This document shows, piece by piece, positions 56,589 through 64,000 of a stretch of 64,000 bases of DNA. Origin of the DNA: Hydrogenovibrio thermophilus (GTDB lineage Bacteria; Pseudomonadota; Gammaproteobacteria; Thiomicrospirales; Thiomicrospiraceae); assembly GCF_004028275.1 (NCBI RefSeq), contig NZ_CP035033.1:248001-312000 (forward strand), in the 5' to 3' direction. The position numbers and the translations under genes were made by a program. The notes under the pieces were generated by a model. That model made no database searches and was not told where the DNA came from. It was given only the letters and a program-made list of their open reading frames with translations. Position 1 is the stretch's first letter, and every line of letters starts with the position of its first letter.

Positions 56589-57986
56589 CTAAAACCAGGT
56601 CTTTTTCTCTTTCGGGGTGAAGAGTTCGGTGACTTCCGCCGCCTGACTCGGGTCGTTCAGGAAGAGAATGACGTGGTCTTCCGCCTCGATGGTCAGGTCG
56701 CGATGCGAAAAGTGCACGGCGTTTTCGCGCACGATGCAACCGATGGTGATGCTGCTCGGCCATTGAATTTCACCGATGGTTTTGCCGATGAGTTCCGACG
56801 AGTTTTCACTGCCGTGGACAATGACTTCCATGGCTTCCGCCGCACCGCGGCGAAGGGTGAAGGCCTTGACCGTATCGCCCTGGCGCATGAAGTGCAGCAG
56901 GCGGCTGGTGGTGATTTGGTCGGCGGAGATGGCGACGTCGATGCTGTTGAGTTGAATCAAATCGACGTAGGATTGGTTGTTGACCAGCGCGATGACGCGG
57001 CGCACGCCGAGTTTTTTCGCCAACATGCCGGAAATGATATTGGCTTCGTCGGAGTTGGTCAGCGCCAGGAACAAATCGATTTCGTCGATGTTTTCTTCGA
57101 TCAATAAGGATTTGTCGGCCACGTCGCCGCGGATGACGATGGCGTGTTTCAGTTGTTCCGAAATTTGCCGGGCCTGGGTGATGTTATGGTCGATGATTTT
57201 GACCTGATGTTGTTTTTCCAGTTCTTTGGCCAGGTTGAATCCGATGTTGCCCCCGCCGGCAATCATGATGTTGCGCGAGGGTCGCAATTTGTGGCGTCGC
57301 AGCTCCTGAACGATTTTGGGGATATTGAAGGGTTCGGCCAGGAAGAACACTTCGTCGCCGACCTGAATGGTGACGTCGCCGGTCGGGATGACGATTTCAT
57401 CGCGGCGATAGATGGCGACGATGCGATGTTGCACGCCATCCGGCATGTACTGTTTGATTTCGCGGATTTTCTTGCCGACAATCATGCCGCCGGAATAGGC
57501 GCGAATCGCCACCAGTCGTACTTTACCATCGGCAAAATCCACCACTTGCAGGGAACCGGGGTACTCAATCAGCTGCAGAATATAGTCTTTTACTAGAGTT
57601 TCAGGGCTGATGAGTACATCAATCGGGATGGCGTTAGTGTTCTGATAACGGTCAAACAGTTCGGGGTGGTTCAGGTAGCTGGGGCTGCGAACCCGGGCGA
57701 TTTTGGTCGGCGTTTTGTACATGATGTGCGCCAACTGACAGGCCACGATGTTGGTGTCGTCCACCTGAGTGGCGGCGATGAGCATATCGGCTTCTTCCAA
57801 CCCGGCCTGTACCAGAACGTCGGGGTTGGAGGCGTGGCCGTCGACGGTCCGGATGTCGAGACGGTCTTGCAGTCGCTGAAGGTGGGTGCGGTCAAGGTCA
57901 ACGACCGTGACGTCATTGTTTTCGGTGGCGAGTAGCTCGGCCAGAGAGGTTCCAACTTGTCCTGCGCCAAGAATAATAATGTTCAT
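56589..57986 (-). CDS. trkA: TrkA, potassium uptake regulatory subunit
   Basis: 465 aa, two RCK units, each with a Rossmann nucleotide site: IIILGAGQVGTSLAE at the N-terminus and IMIAGGGNIGFNLAKELEK at about residue 240. Two TrkA_C domains follow them (about 145-225 and 375-460). Binds NAD(H) and ATP and controls TrkH. Trk genes next to ntrYX are common in gammaproteobacteria. Confidence 0.96.
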   Translation of the reverse strand: MNIIILGAGQVGTSLAELLATENNDVTVVDLDRTHLQRLQDRLDIRTVDGHASNPDVLVQAGLEEADMLIAATQVDDTNIVACQLAHIMYKTPTKIARVRSPSYLNHPELFDRYQNTNAIPIDVLISPETLVKDYILQLIEYPGSLQVVDFADGKVRLVAIRAYSGGMIVGKKIREIKQYMPDGVQHRIVAIYRRDEIVIPTGDVTIQVGDEVFFLAEPFNIPKIVQELRRHKLRPSRNIMIAGGGNIGFNLAKELEKQHQVKIIDHNITQARQISEQLKHAIVIRGDVADKSLLIEENIDEIDLFLALTNSDEANIISGMLAKKLGVRRVIALVNNQSYVDLIQLNSIDVAISADQITTSRLLHFMRQGDTVKAFTLRRGAAEAMEVIVHGSENSSELIGKTIGEIQWPSSITIGCIVRENAVHFSHRDLTIEAEDHVILFLNDPSQAAEVTELFTPKEKKTWF

Positions 57987-58154
57987 ATGACGTTATCTAA
58001 ATTGTGCCCGCAGCCTCGTGGGCGGGCTTTGCAATTACACCGCACACTTTTGGCCTGCGGTAGATTTGGGGTGTTTGGTTACTATTCTACGCCGGATTGA
58101 CGCGGAAATTAACCTTTATTACGCTTTATTCTCCGCCCGATGCGACCAGTCGCA

Positions 58155-59513
58155 TTATTTGGGGTTTTTCGGATCGATGTTCAGAGCTTTGAGCTTGCGA
58201 TACAGGTTCGTCCGTTCCACGCCCGACAAGCGAGCGGTTTCAGTGACGTTACCACCGGTTTCGCGCAGTAGCTGGCTCAAATAAGCGGCTTCGAAGCGTT
58301 CCTTGGCCTGCTTGAGATTGACCGAGGTGTCGATGCCGCTCATCGAGACGTCTTCACTGCGTTTGCTGCTTTCCAGTGCACGGCGGATTTCGTCATCGGT
58401 CACTTCGCCTTCGCCGAGAATCAGCAGTCGCTGAATCAGGTTTTGCAATTCGCGATAATTGCCCGGCCAACTGTACTGGCGCAGTACATTGATGGCGCCG
58501 ACATCGAATTCACGATATTCCAGTCCTTCGTGGGTAAGGAAATAGTCCAGGAAATAATCGATCAAGTCGGGAATGTCTTCGGTGTGTTGTCGTAAGGACG
58601 GCACATCCAGCGGCATGACATTGAGGCGTTGTAGCAAATCTTCTCGGAACTGGTTGTTTTTGGCCATGTCTTCCAGCCCGCCTTTGGTCAGGGCGATGAT
58701 GCGCATGTCGACGGCAATTTTCTTATTGGAACCCGGGCGGATGAATGCGCCGTCGAACATCAGTTGGGCCAGGAAATTCTGGCCTTTGGTGCTGAGTTGT
58801 TCCAAGTCGGAAATCATCAGGGTGCCGCCGGTGGCGTGAATCAGTTCGCCCGGAGATGTACCGGTGTCGGTTTCTTCGCCTAAAATCAAGGTTTCCTGGT
58901 CGTCGAAATCGGCACCGTGGATTTGGAAGAAGGTGTTTTCCTTGCGATCGCTGAGTTTGTGAATGGCCTCCGCGACGCGATGTTTACCGGTTCCCGGTTC
59001 GCCTTTCACCAGGATCGGCATGGAATATTTCGCCAAACGCTTGATGGAGTCGCGCAGCTCGGCGATGAGTTTGCTCTTACCGACCGGCAAAATCTGGTCG
59101 GGCAGTTTTTGTTTCAGATGACGGTTTTCATGGTGCAGTTGCAGGTGTTCCATGGCTCGTTCGGCGGTGATGAGCAACTTGGCGAGCGACAGGGGTTTTT
59201 CCAGATAATCGTAAGCGCCGAGCTTGGTGGCTTCAATCGCGGTTTCAATGGTGCCGTGCCCTGACATCATAATGACGCAACTGTGTTGCAAGACGTTTTC
59301 TTCGATCATTTCCTTCAGCAGGGAAATTCCGTCGATGTCAGGCATCCAGATGTCGAGGAAAATCAAGTCGGGCGCCATGTCCCGCCAGATGGTTTGGGCT
59401 TGTTGACCGTTGGCGGCCACCATAACGTCGTAACCTTCTTCGGAAAAGATTTCTTCCATCAGGTTACGGATGTCTTTTTCATCATCAACGATTAAGAGTT
59501 TACCGGGTTTCAT
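58155..59513 (-). CDS. ntrX: NtrX-type response regulator with a degenerate sigma-54 domain
   Basis: 452 aa. Receiver domain with Asp54 (LIFLDIWMPD); AAA+ domain with Walker A GEPGTGKHR (171-179); C-terminal Fis-type helix-turn-helix (GNVTETARLSGVERTNLYRKL). The sigma-54 contact loop GAFTGA is missing: residues 204-224 read instead EETDTGTSPG, and Walker B is GTLMISDLE, with the usual Asp-Glu pair altered. So it may regulate sigma-70 promoters or act as repressor. 21 bases after ntrY on the same strand. Confidence 0.93.
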   Translation of the reverse strand: MKPGKLLIVDDEKDIRNLMEEIFSEEGYDVMVAANGQQAQTIWRDMAPDLIFLDIWMPDIDGISLLKEMIEENVLQHSCVIMMSGHGTIETAIEATKLGAYDYLEKPLSLAKLLITAERAMEHLQLHHENRHLKQKLPDQILPVGKSKLIAELRDSIKRLAKYSMPILVKGEPGTGKHRVAEAIHKLSDRKENTFFQIHGADFDDQETLILGEETDTGTSPGELIHATGGTLMISDLEQLSTKGQNFLAQLMFDGAFIRPGSNKKIAVDMRIIALTKGGLEDMAKNNQFREDLLQRLNVMPLDVPSLRQHTEDIPDLIDYFLDYFLTHEGLEYREFDVGAINVLRQYSWPGNYRELQNLIQRLLILGEGEVTDDEIRRALESSKRSEDVSMSGIDTSVNLKQAKERFEAAYLSQLLRETGGNVTETARLSGVERTNLYRKLKALNIDPKNPK

Positions 59514-59534
59514 AGATGTGTTCGATTTCGATCT

Positions 59535-61760
59535 TTACGTGCTCGTGTCCGTTAAAAGGGCCGATGGTTTCGGTTCGTTCAATTCGTTCAGATTCGGTTG
59601 CGGTAACTGTACCAAAAAGCATGTACCTTGTTCAGGTTCTGATTCTACCCGAATTTGTCCCTGGTGTTCATCGACAATTTTCTTGACGATGGCCAAGCCG
59701 AGTCCGGTGCCCTTGGGTTTGTCCGTGGAATAAGGCTCGAAAATCCAGTTTCGGGCTTTCTCCGGAATGCCGGGACCGTTGTCGCAAATCGCCAATTCGA
59801 CCTGCTGGTTTTCATAGTCAGTGCTGACTTTGATCTGGGTGTCGGGCCGGTCTTCACAGGCTTCAATGGCGTTTTTGATGAGATTGTGCAGCAGTTGTCG
59901 CAGTTTGGAGGCGTCGGCGGTGATAACCGGGCAATCCGGATCGATATCGTAACTGACTTTCCAGGTGACTTTCGGGGTCTGGTACATGCTGACCACATCT
60001 TTCACCAAGGTGTTGAGATTGACTTGATGCAGTTCGATTTCCGGTGTGTCGGCGTATTCGGTGAAGGCTTGCACCAGATTTTGCATGGTCGTGACCTGTT
60101 CGATGATCGTGTCGGTCATGCGGTTCAGTAGTTTTTGATCCGCTTTTTCGAGTTTGTCGGACAGTTTGTAGTTCAAACGTTCCGCCGAGAGCTGAATCGG
60201 CGTCAGCGGGTTTTTGATTTCATGGGCCAGGCGTTGGGCGACATCGCTCCAGGCAGCATGCAATTGAGCTTGGACCAGCTGGGTGATGTCTTCGATGACG
60301 ATGACGAATCCGCCGATTTTTTGGTCGAGGCTCGGCAGGGTGGAGCCGTGTACCAGCAGGATTTTCTGACCTTCTTTACAGTCGAAGGTGAATTGTTCGC
60401 TCCAGGGTTTCGATTCGCTTTTGAATAACGGGAAAATCGCGTCGAAAAACGGCTTGAGGCGCTGGGTGTCCGGTTGTTTGAGGACTTCGTCCAAGGGTTT
60501 GCCGAGTTGACGGAACAAATCGGTGTTGAGAATGCTGTTGGTGGCGTCGTTGATGGTTTTTAGGCGCAGGTTCATGTCGAAGGTGATGACCCCGCTGTTG
60601 AGGTTTTTGATAATCGCCTGCAGGTAAAGTTTCTGCATTTCGGTTTGTTGGTGTCCGAACTTGATGTCGTTACGCGCTTTGGCGATTTGCTGAATCATAT
60701 CGTTGAAAGACTCGATGAGCTGCCCCATTTCGTCGTCTTGAATGACCGGCATCGAAATGGCGTAATCCCCCTTTGCTACCGCCTTGGTGCCTTTTGCCAG
60801 GGTTCGAATCGGGCGGGTCATGTTTTGGATGGTTTGGATGGTGAACAGTACCGCGCTGATTAAGGTCAGCAAGAGAACCATGCTCAAAATCACGGTGAAA
60901 CTGGTTTTCAGCGGGCCTTTCAAATAGGACAGTTCCTGATATTGGCCGGCGGAAACGCGCACGGTATTGGCCAGGGCGGTGAGCTGTTCGGGAATCGGAA
61001 AAACGGCTTGCAGGGCATAGAGCTTATTGCTCTGGATGTCGGTGACCGGCAGCATGATACGGATAATCTGATAGGCGCTGTTCAAACCGGCTTTGGTTTC
61101 CACGGCGGCGTAACTGATTTTTTTACGGATTTGCTGGAACAGTCGTAATTCCGGTGATTTGGGGAGAATATTGACGTTTTCCTGACTGCTGTAGGCGATA
61201 AGCTGGCCGTCGCTGCGATACAGTGAGACTTCGCGGGTGTTGAGCTGTTCGCCGATTTGATTCAAGGTCAGCACCGGGGTGATGAACAGCGTGTCCTGAT
61301 TCATCGCCAACGCTTTTTGGGTGGCGTTGAGGTTGCGGCGAGTCTGGTCGTCGAGGGTGATCTGCACCAGTTTGACGGCGTTTTCCAGAGCGGTTTCGGT
61401 TTTGACGTCAAACCATTGGTCGATGCCCTGGTGGACGAAACTCATCGAGAAATAAAAGATAATGGCGAGTGGGACGCCGAGAATCAAACTGAGGATGCCG
61501 GTCAGTCGGGCGGTGATTTTCGAACCGGGCAGGCGGTTGCGGTAATTGTTGCGCAGCTTCAGCAGGGTGCGCACCAGCATGGTCAACAGCCAAACCATCC
61601 CGACAAAGGAGACCAACAGCAGAGTGGAATAGGTTTGCGCGAATTGCGCGGCATTTTGCAGAATCTGACTCATCACGATCAAGGCGATGAGCACCAGACT
61701 GGAAAGCAGGATCAACCAACCGTATTGTTTGATGAATCTGGAATGTTTCAGCGATAACAT
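59535..61760 (-). CDS. ntrY: NtrY-type membrane sensor histidine kinase
   Basis: 741 aa. Three membrane segments in residues 12-105, a periplasmic-like region, a fourth segment at about 285-310 (SFTVILSMVLLLTLISAVLF), HAMP (about 310-365), PAS (about 375-490), then HisKA with phosphorylated His513 (LAHEIKNPLTPIQ) and HATPase (GTGLGLAIVKKIVDEHQG). Partner of NtrX. NtrYX systems respond to redox or nitrogen conditions; the signal here is unknown. Preceded by a DUF4390 gene, as is usual for this cluster. Confidence 0.95.
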   Translation of the reverse strand: MLSLKHSRFIKQYGWLILLSSLVLIALIVMSQILQNAAQFAQTYSTLLLVSFVGMVWLLTMLVRTLLKLRNNYRNRLPGSKITARLTGILSLILGVPLAIIFYFSMSFVHQGIDQWFDVKTETALENAVKLVQITLDDQTRRNLNATQKALAMNQDTLFITPVLTLNQIGEQLNTREVSLYRSDGQLIAYSSQENVNILPKSPELRLFQQIRKKISYAAVETKAGLNSAYQIIRIMLPVTDIQSNKLYALQAVFPIPEQLTALANTVRVSAGQYQELSYLKGPLKTSFTVILSMVLLLTLISAVLFTIQTIQNMTRPIRTLAKGTKAVAKGDYAISMPVIQDDEMGQLIESFNDMIQQIAKARNDIKFGHQQTEMQKLYLQAIIKNLNSGVITFDMNLRLKTINDATNSILNTDLFRQLGKPLDEVLKQPDTQRLKPFFDAIFPLFKSESKPWSEQFTFDCKEGQKILLVHGSTLPSLDQKIGGFVIVIEDITQLVQAQLHAAWSDVAQRLAHEIKNPLTPIQLSAERLNYKLSDKLEKADQKLLNRMTDTIIEQVTTMQNLVQAFTEYADTPEIELHQVNLNTLVKDVVSMYQTPKVTWKVSYDIDPDCPVITADASKLRQLLHNLIKNAIEACEDRPDTQIKVSTDYENQQVELAICDNGPGIPEKARNWIFEPYSTDKPKGTGLGLAIVKKIVDEHQGQIRVESEPEQGTCFLVQLPQPNLNELNEPKPSALLTDTST

Positions 61761-61799
61761 GCGCTCGGTTCCGTCCTGGTTTCCTGTTCGAGAGTTCGT

Positions 61800-62396
61800 T
61801 TATAGCCAGCTTTTCGGCGATTGGATTTCGATACTACGCCAGTCGCTGTCCAATTGCCAGTCCGACGACCATAACGTATCAATAATCAAGGGCGTCGGCA
61901 ATTGCCATTGGTCGAGCGAAATCCGCATTTTGACCGCATAGAGCGTGTCCGGATGTAGGTCCGCCAAATCGGCGATGCGGAAGTTGGATAAGGTGCCGAG
62001 TGTTTTCATGGCTTCTTTCAAACTGTCGAAACTCTGAACCTTTTGGTTCCGTTTGTTGGCAATGACATAGGTACGATTGTAGCCGATGTATTGCAACTCG
62101 GTCCGGTAGACGATTTGCGTTCGGTTTCGGGAGAAAGGGATGCCCAATAACGTGCGGATCTCGTTCAGCTCGATTTCGGTGGTGAAAGTCAGTGGGATTT
62201 CATGGTGGATGGCGCTGAGCACTTTGGGTGGAAAGTGGAATTTGGCACTGGCATCCACCACCAATTGCTGGTCTTCCTGATAGTCGTTGAGATATAGGAT
62301 GTGAATGCCGGGGGTGTCCGCCGCGACCGAACAAGAGAGGAGAAAGCCCAGGCCGGCAAATCCGAGTGTGGATATGGCGCGTTGCCAAGTTGTCAT
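61800..62396 (-). CDS. DUF4390 exported protein
   Basis: 198 aa with a signal peptide (LGFAGLGFLLSCSVAAD). The remainder (LVVDASAKFHFPPKVLSAIHHEIPLTFTTEIEL, RTELQYIGYNRTYVIANK, and a C-terminal SWL) matches DUF4390, which regularly lies between rsmB and ntrY. Function unknown; a periplasmic partner of the NtrY sensor is an inference from position only. Confidence 0.85.
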   Translation of the reverse strand: MTTWQRAISTLGFAGLGFLLSCSVAADTPGIHILYLNDYQEDQQLVVDASAKFHFPPKVLSAIHHEIPLTFTTEIELNEIRTLLGIPFSRNRTQIVYRTELQYIGYNRTYVIANKRNQKVQSFDSLKEAMKTLGTLSNFRIADLADLHPDTLYAVKMRISLDQWQLPTPLIIDTLWSSDWQLDSDWRSIEIQSPKSWL

Positions 62397-62422
62397 ATCG
62401 CTTTACTCCATCTCTATTGTGG

Positions 62423-63742
62423 TCATTCGGACGAGATTTTTTCAATCAAACAATAATAGAATCCGTCCATTCCGTCCAGGCCTGGCAGAATCTGGCGTCC
62501 GGGGGCGCCCTCAATGGTCAGGCCCCAGTCGGCTTCGATGGGGATTTCCCGGGCATCGTCGGTGGCTTGCAAAAAAGCGCTCATCTGGTTGCGGTTTTCA
62601 TCCGGCAGCACCGAACAGGTGGCATACAGCAAACGCCCGCCCGGTTTGAGTAACGGCCAAAGCGCTTTGAGAATGGCGGCTTGCGTCGTCACCAGAGCGT
62701 CGATGTCTTCCGGCGTGCGGTGCCATTTGATGTCCGGGTGGCGGCGGATGATGCCGGTGGCGGAACAAGGCGCGTCCAGCAAAATTTTATCGAACGCGGC
62801 GCCATTCCACCAGTCGTCGGGTTGTGCGGCATCCCCGACGTCCAGATCGGCATGTAAATCCAGGCGGAACAGGTTTTCCGATAGGCGTTCCATGCGTTCC
62901 GGTTCTTTTTCCAGCGCGAATACGTTGGCCTGGTCGTCGCTCAGCTCCAGTAAATGGGTGGTTTTCCCACCGGGCGCGGCGCAGGCGTCCAAAATATGTT
63001 CGCCCGCTTGCGGGGCCAATAAGGTGCCGGCTTGTTGGGCGGCGGCGTCTTGCACGCTGAACCCGCCGTCGTCGTAGCTGGGGAGGTGGGTGACATCCTG
63101 GCTTTGGGTGAGCACCACGCCGAACGGTGCCTTCGGGTGGGCGCTGGCGTCAATTTCGTTATCGGCCAGGCTGGCTAGGAAGGCCTCGCGGGTTTGCACG
63201 CGTGGGTTCACGCGTAACGTCAAGGGGGCCGGTTCGTTATTGGCGGCGAGAATCTGTTCCCAATGCTCCGGGTAGGCTTTGCGCATGGCTTTGGTGAACC
63301 ATTGCGGGTGGGCGAAACGATAGGCCGGTTTTTTGTCGACTTCCGCGCAAATCGCGTCTTTTTCACGCAAAAACGATCGCAAAACGCCGTTGATCAGACC
63401 GCGCGCCCAAGGTTTTTTCAACGATTTGGTGAGGTTGACGGTTTCCGATACCGCCGCGTGTTCGGGGGTATCCATATACAGAATTTGATAGAGTCCGAGC
63501 AAAATCAACTGGTTGACGTCTTCGTCCTTGGCTTTGAGCGGTTTTTTGAGCAAATGGCTGCGAATCGCTTCCAGGCGTTCCTGCCAGCGCAGAGTGCCGA
63601 AGACCAGGTTTTGGGCAAAAGCGCGTTCACGCCGGTCGTCGAATTGGGCCAACCCTTCGGCCAGTGCTTGGCTTAAGGAGCGACCTTGTTCAATGACGGT
63701 GAGGCAGATTTTCAAGGCGATGTAGCGACTGTTGACGACCAT
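62423..63742 (-). CDS. rsmB: RsmB, 16S rRNA (cytosine-967-C5)-methyltransferase
   Basis: 439 aa. N-terminal NusB-like RNA-binding domain (about residues 5-135: LAEGLAQFDDRRERAFAQNLVFGTLRW), then a Rossmann methyltransferase with SAM site DACAAPGGKTTHLLEL (about 252) and catalytic Cys residues in LDAPCSATGIIRRHPDI (about 325) and YATCSVLPDEN (about 375). Four bases after fmt, typical def-fmt-rsmB order. A palindrome copy encodes LPGLD near the C-terminus. Confidence 0.96.
   Translation of the reverse strand: MVVNSRYIALKICLTVIEQGRSLSQALAEGLAQFDDRRERAFAQNLVFGTLRWQERLEAIRSHLLKKPLKAKDEDVNQLILLGLYQILYMDTPEHAAVSETVNLTKSLKKPWARGLINGVLRSFLREKDAICAEVDKKPAYRFAHPQWFTKAMRKAYPEHWEQILAANNEPAPLTLRVNPRVQTREAFLASLADNEIDASAHPKAPFGVVLTQSQDVTHLPSYDDGGFSVQDAAAQQAGTLLAPQAGEHILDACAAPGGKTTHLLELSDDQANVFALEKEPERMERLSENLFRLDLHADLDVGDAAQPDDWWNGAAFDKILLDAPCSATGIIRRHPDIKWHRTPEDIDALVTTQAAILKALWPLLKPGGRLLYATCSVLPDENRNQMSAFLQATDDAREIPIEADWGLTIEGAPGRQILPGLDGMDGFYYCLIEKISSE
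62476..62485. repeat. CCAGGCCTGG palindrome inside rsmB
   Basis: Exact copy; on the gene strand CCA GGC CTG (P-G-L). Confidence 0.9.
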
Positions 63743-63745
63743 GGC

Positions 63746-64000
63746 TTATCGCGCCTGTTCCGTGCCCAGCCTCTGCCCGGTGAGTTGGCGTGCTTGGGCA
63801 AAATCATAGGCGGCCATGGCTTTTTTGCCGGCCGGTTGTAGTTGTTCTAGGATGAGCGATCCTTTTCCCGTGGCGACCTCAACACCGTCTTTGGTGACGG
63901 AAATCACCAGGCCTGGTGGTTTTTCGGAAACCGTTTCCTGGCCCATTTTTGCGCGCCAAAGTCGCAGCGGTTGACCGTCGTATTGGGTAAAGGCCACCGG
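63746..64000 (-). CDS. fmt: Fmt, methionyl-tRNA formyltransferase (C-terminal part)
   Basis: The frame is open to the right edge; about 84 codons of the C-terminus are visible. It matches the Fmt C-terminal OB-like domain: YDGQPLRLWRAKMGQ, PPGLVISVTKDGVEVATGKGSL, LQPAGKKAMAAYDFAQ. Formylates initiator Met-tRNA; the N-terminal catalytic part lies outside. Stop 4 bases before the rsmB start, so the two are co-transcribed. Confidence 0.93.
   Translation of the reverse strand, partial: PVAFTQYDGQPLRLWRAKMGQETVSEKPPGLVISVTKDGVEVATGKGSLILEQLQPAGKKAMAAYDFAQARQLTGQRLGTEQAR
63901..63922. repeat. Extended CCAGGCCTGG element inside fmt
   Basis: Core 63907-63916 (P-G-L phase, at a position where Fmt proteins usually have Pro-Gly). 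Arms AAATCA and TGGTTT pair except one position. Confidence 0.85.

Overview
The window is chromosomal DNA of a sulfur-oxidising gammaproteobacterium. The evidence is a soxCD pair, two YeeE/YedE sulfur-transport proteins, the rsmB-ntrYX-trkAH block, TypA, LpxL, TtcA and several c-di-GMP enzymes. A relative of Thiomicrospira/Hydrogenovibrio/Thiomicrorhabdus is my inference from gene content; no rRNA or tRNA gene lies here to confirm it. Genes are dense. No gene-free stretch exceeds about 300 bases, and I see no CRISPR array, insertion sequence or prophage.

Layout. 1-1947: end of soxC, then soxD. 2142-5668: molybdenum cofactor genes moaA-moaD-moaE, moeA-moaC; SoxC needs this cofactor. 5696-9477 (minus): two membrane proteins of unknown function, an Hpt protein and a REC-PAS-GGDEF-EAL protein. 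9596-16586 (minus): dtd, a proline iminopeptidase, typA, the YeeE/YedE pair, a diguanylate cyclase and tag. 16707-21240: cytochrome b561, a MerR regulator with a textbook operator in front of a Tat-exported carboxymuconolactone-decarboxylase-like protein, a flavin acyl-CoA-dehydrogenase-like protein, then a short AT-rich patch with a lipoprotein and a truncated gene copy. 21317-32592: metH, gluQ, a REC-GGDEF protein, trmA, a TSUP exporter, an LpxR-like deacylase, a DUF3616 protein and a cupin/JmjC-like protein.

32727-48695 is an iron/haem region: ferritin, HugZ-like haem protein, haem TonB receptor, HmuY-like lipoprotein, HmuS, HmuTUV; then a second TonB receptor divergent from a NitT/TauT-type ABC transporter with NnrS, a DUF2325 protein and pseudoazurin. 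Three Fur-like boxes precede the two receptors and pseudoazurin. 48916-64000: a PAS-GGDEF-EAL protein, ttcA, an LpxL-type acyltransferase, thpR, then a minus-strand run fmt-rsmB-DUF4390-ntrY-ntrX-trkA-trkH-methyltransferase-EamA.

The most unusual signal belongs to no single gene. The perfect palindrome CCAGGCCTGG occurs 17 times (about 0.06 expected for a random 10-mer in 64 kb), with further one-mismatch copies. Five copies form the stems of intergenic hairpins or terminators and twelve lie inside genes in all three codon phases, often with A-rich and T-rich arms. It behaves like a DNA-level signal of the uptake-sequence or HIP1 kind.
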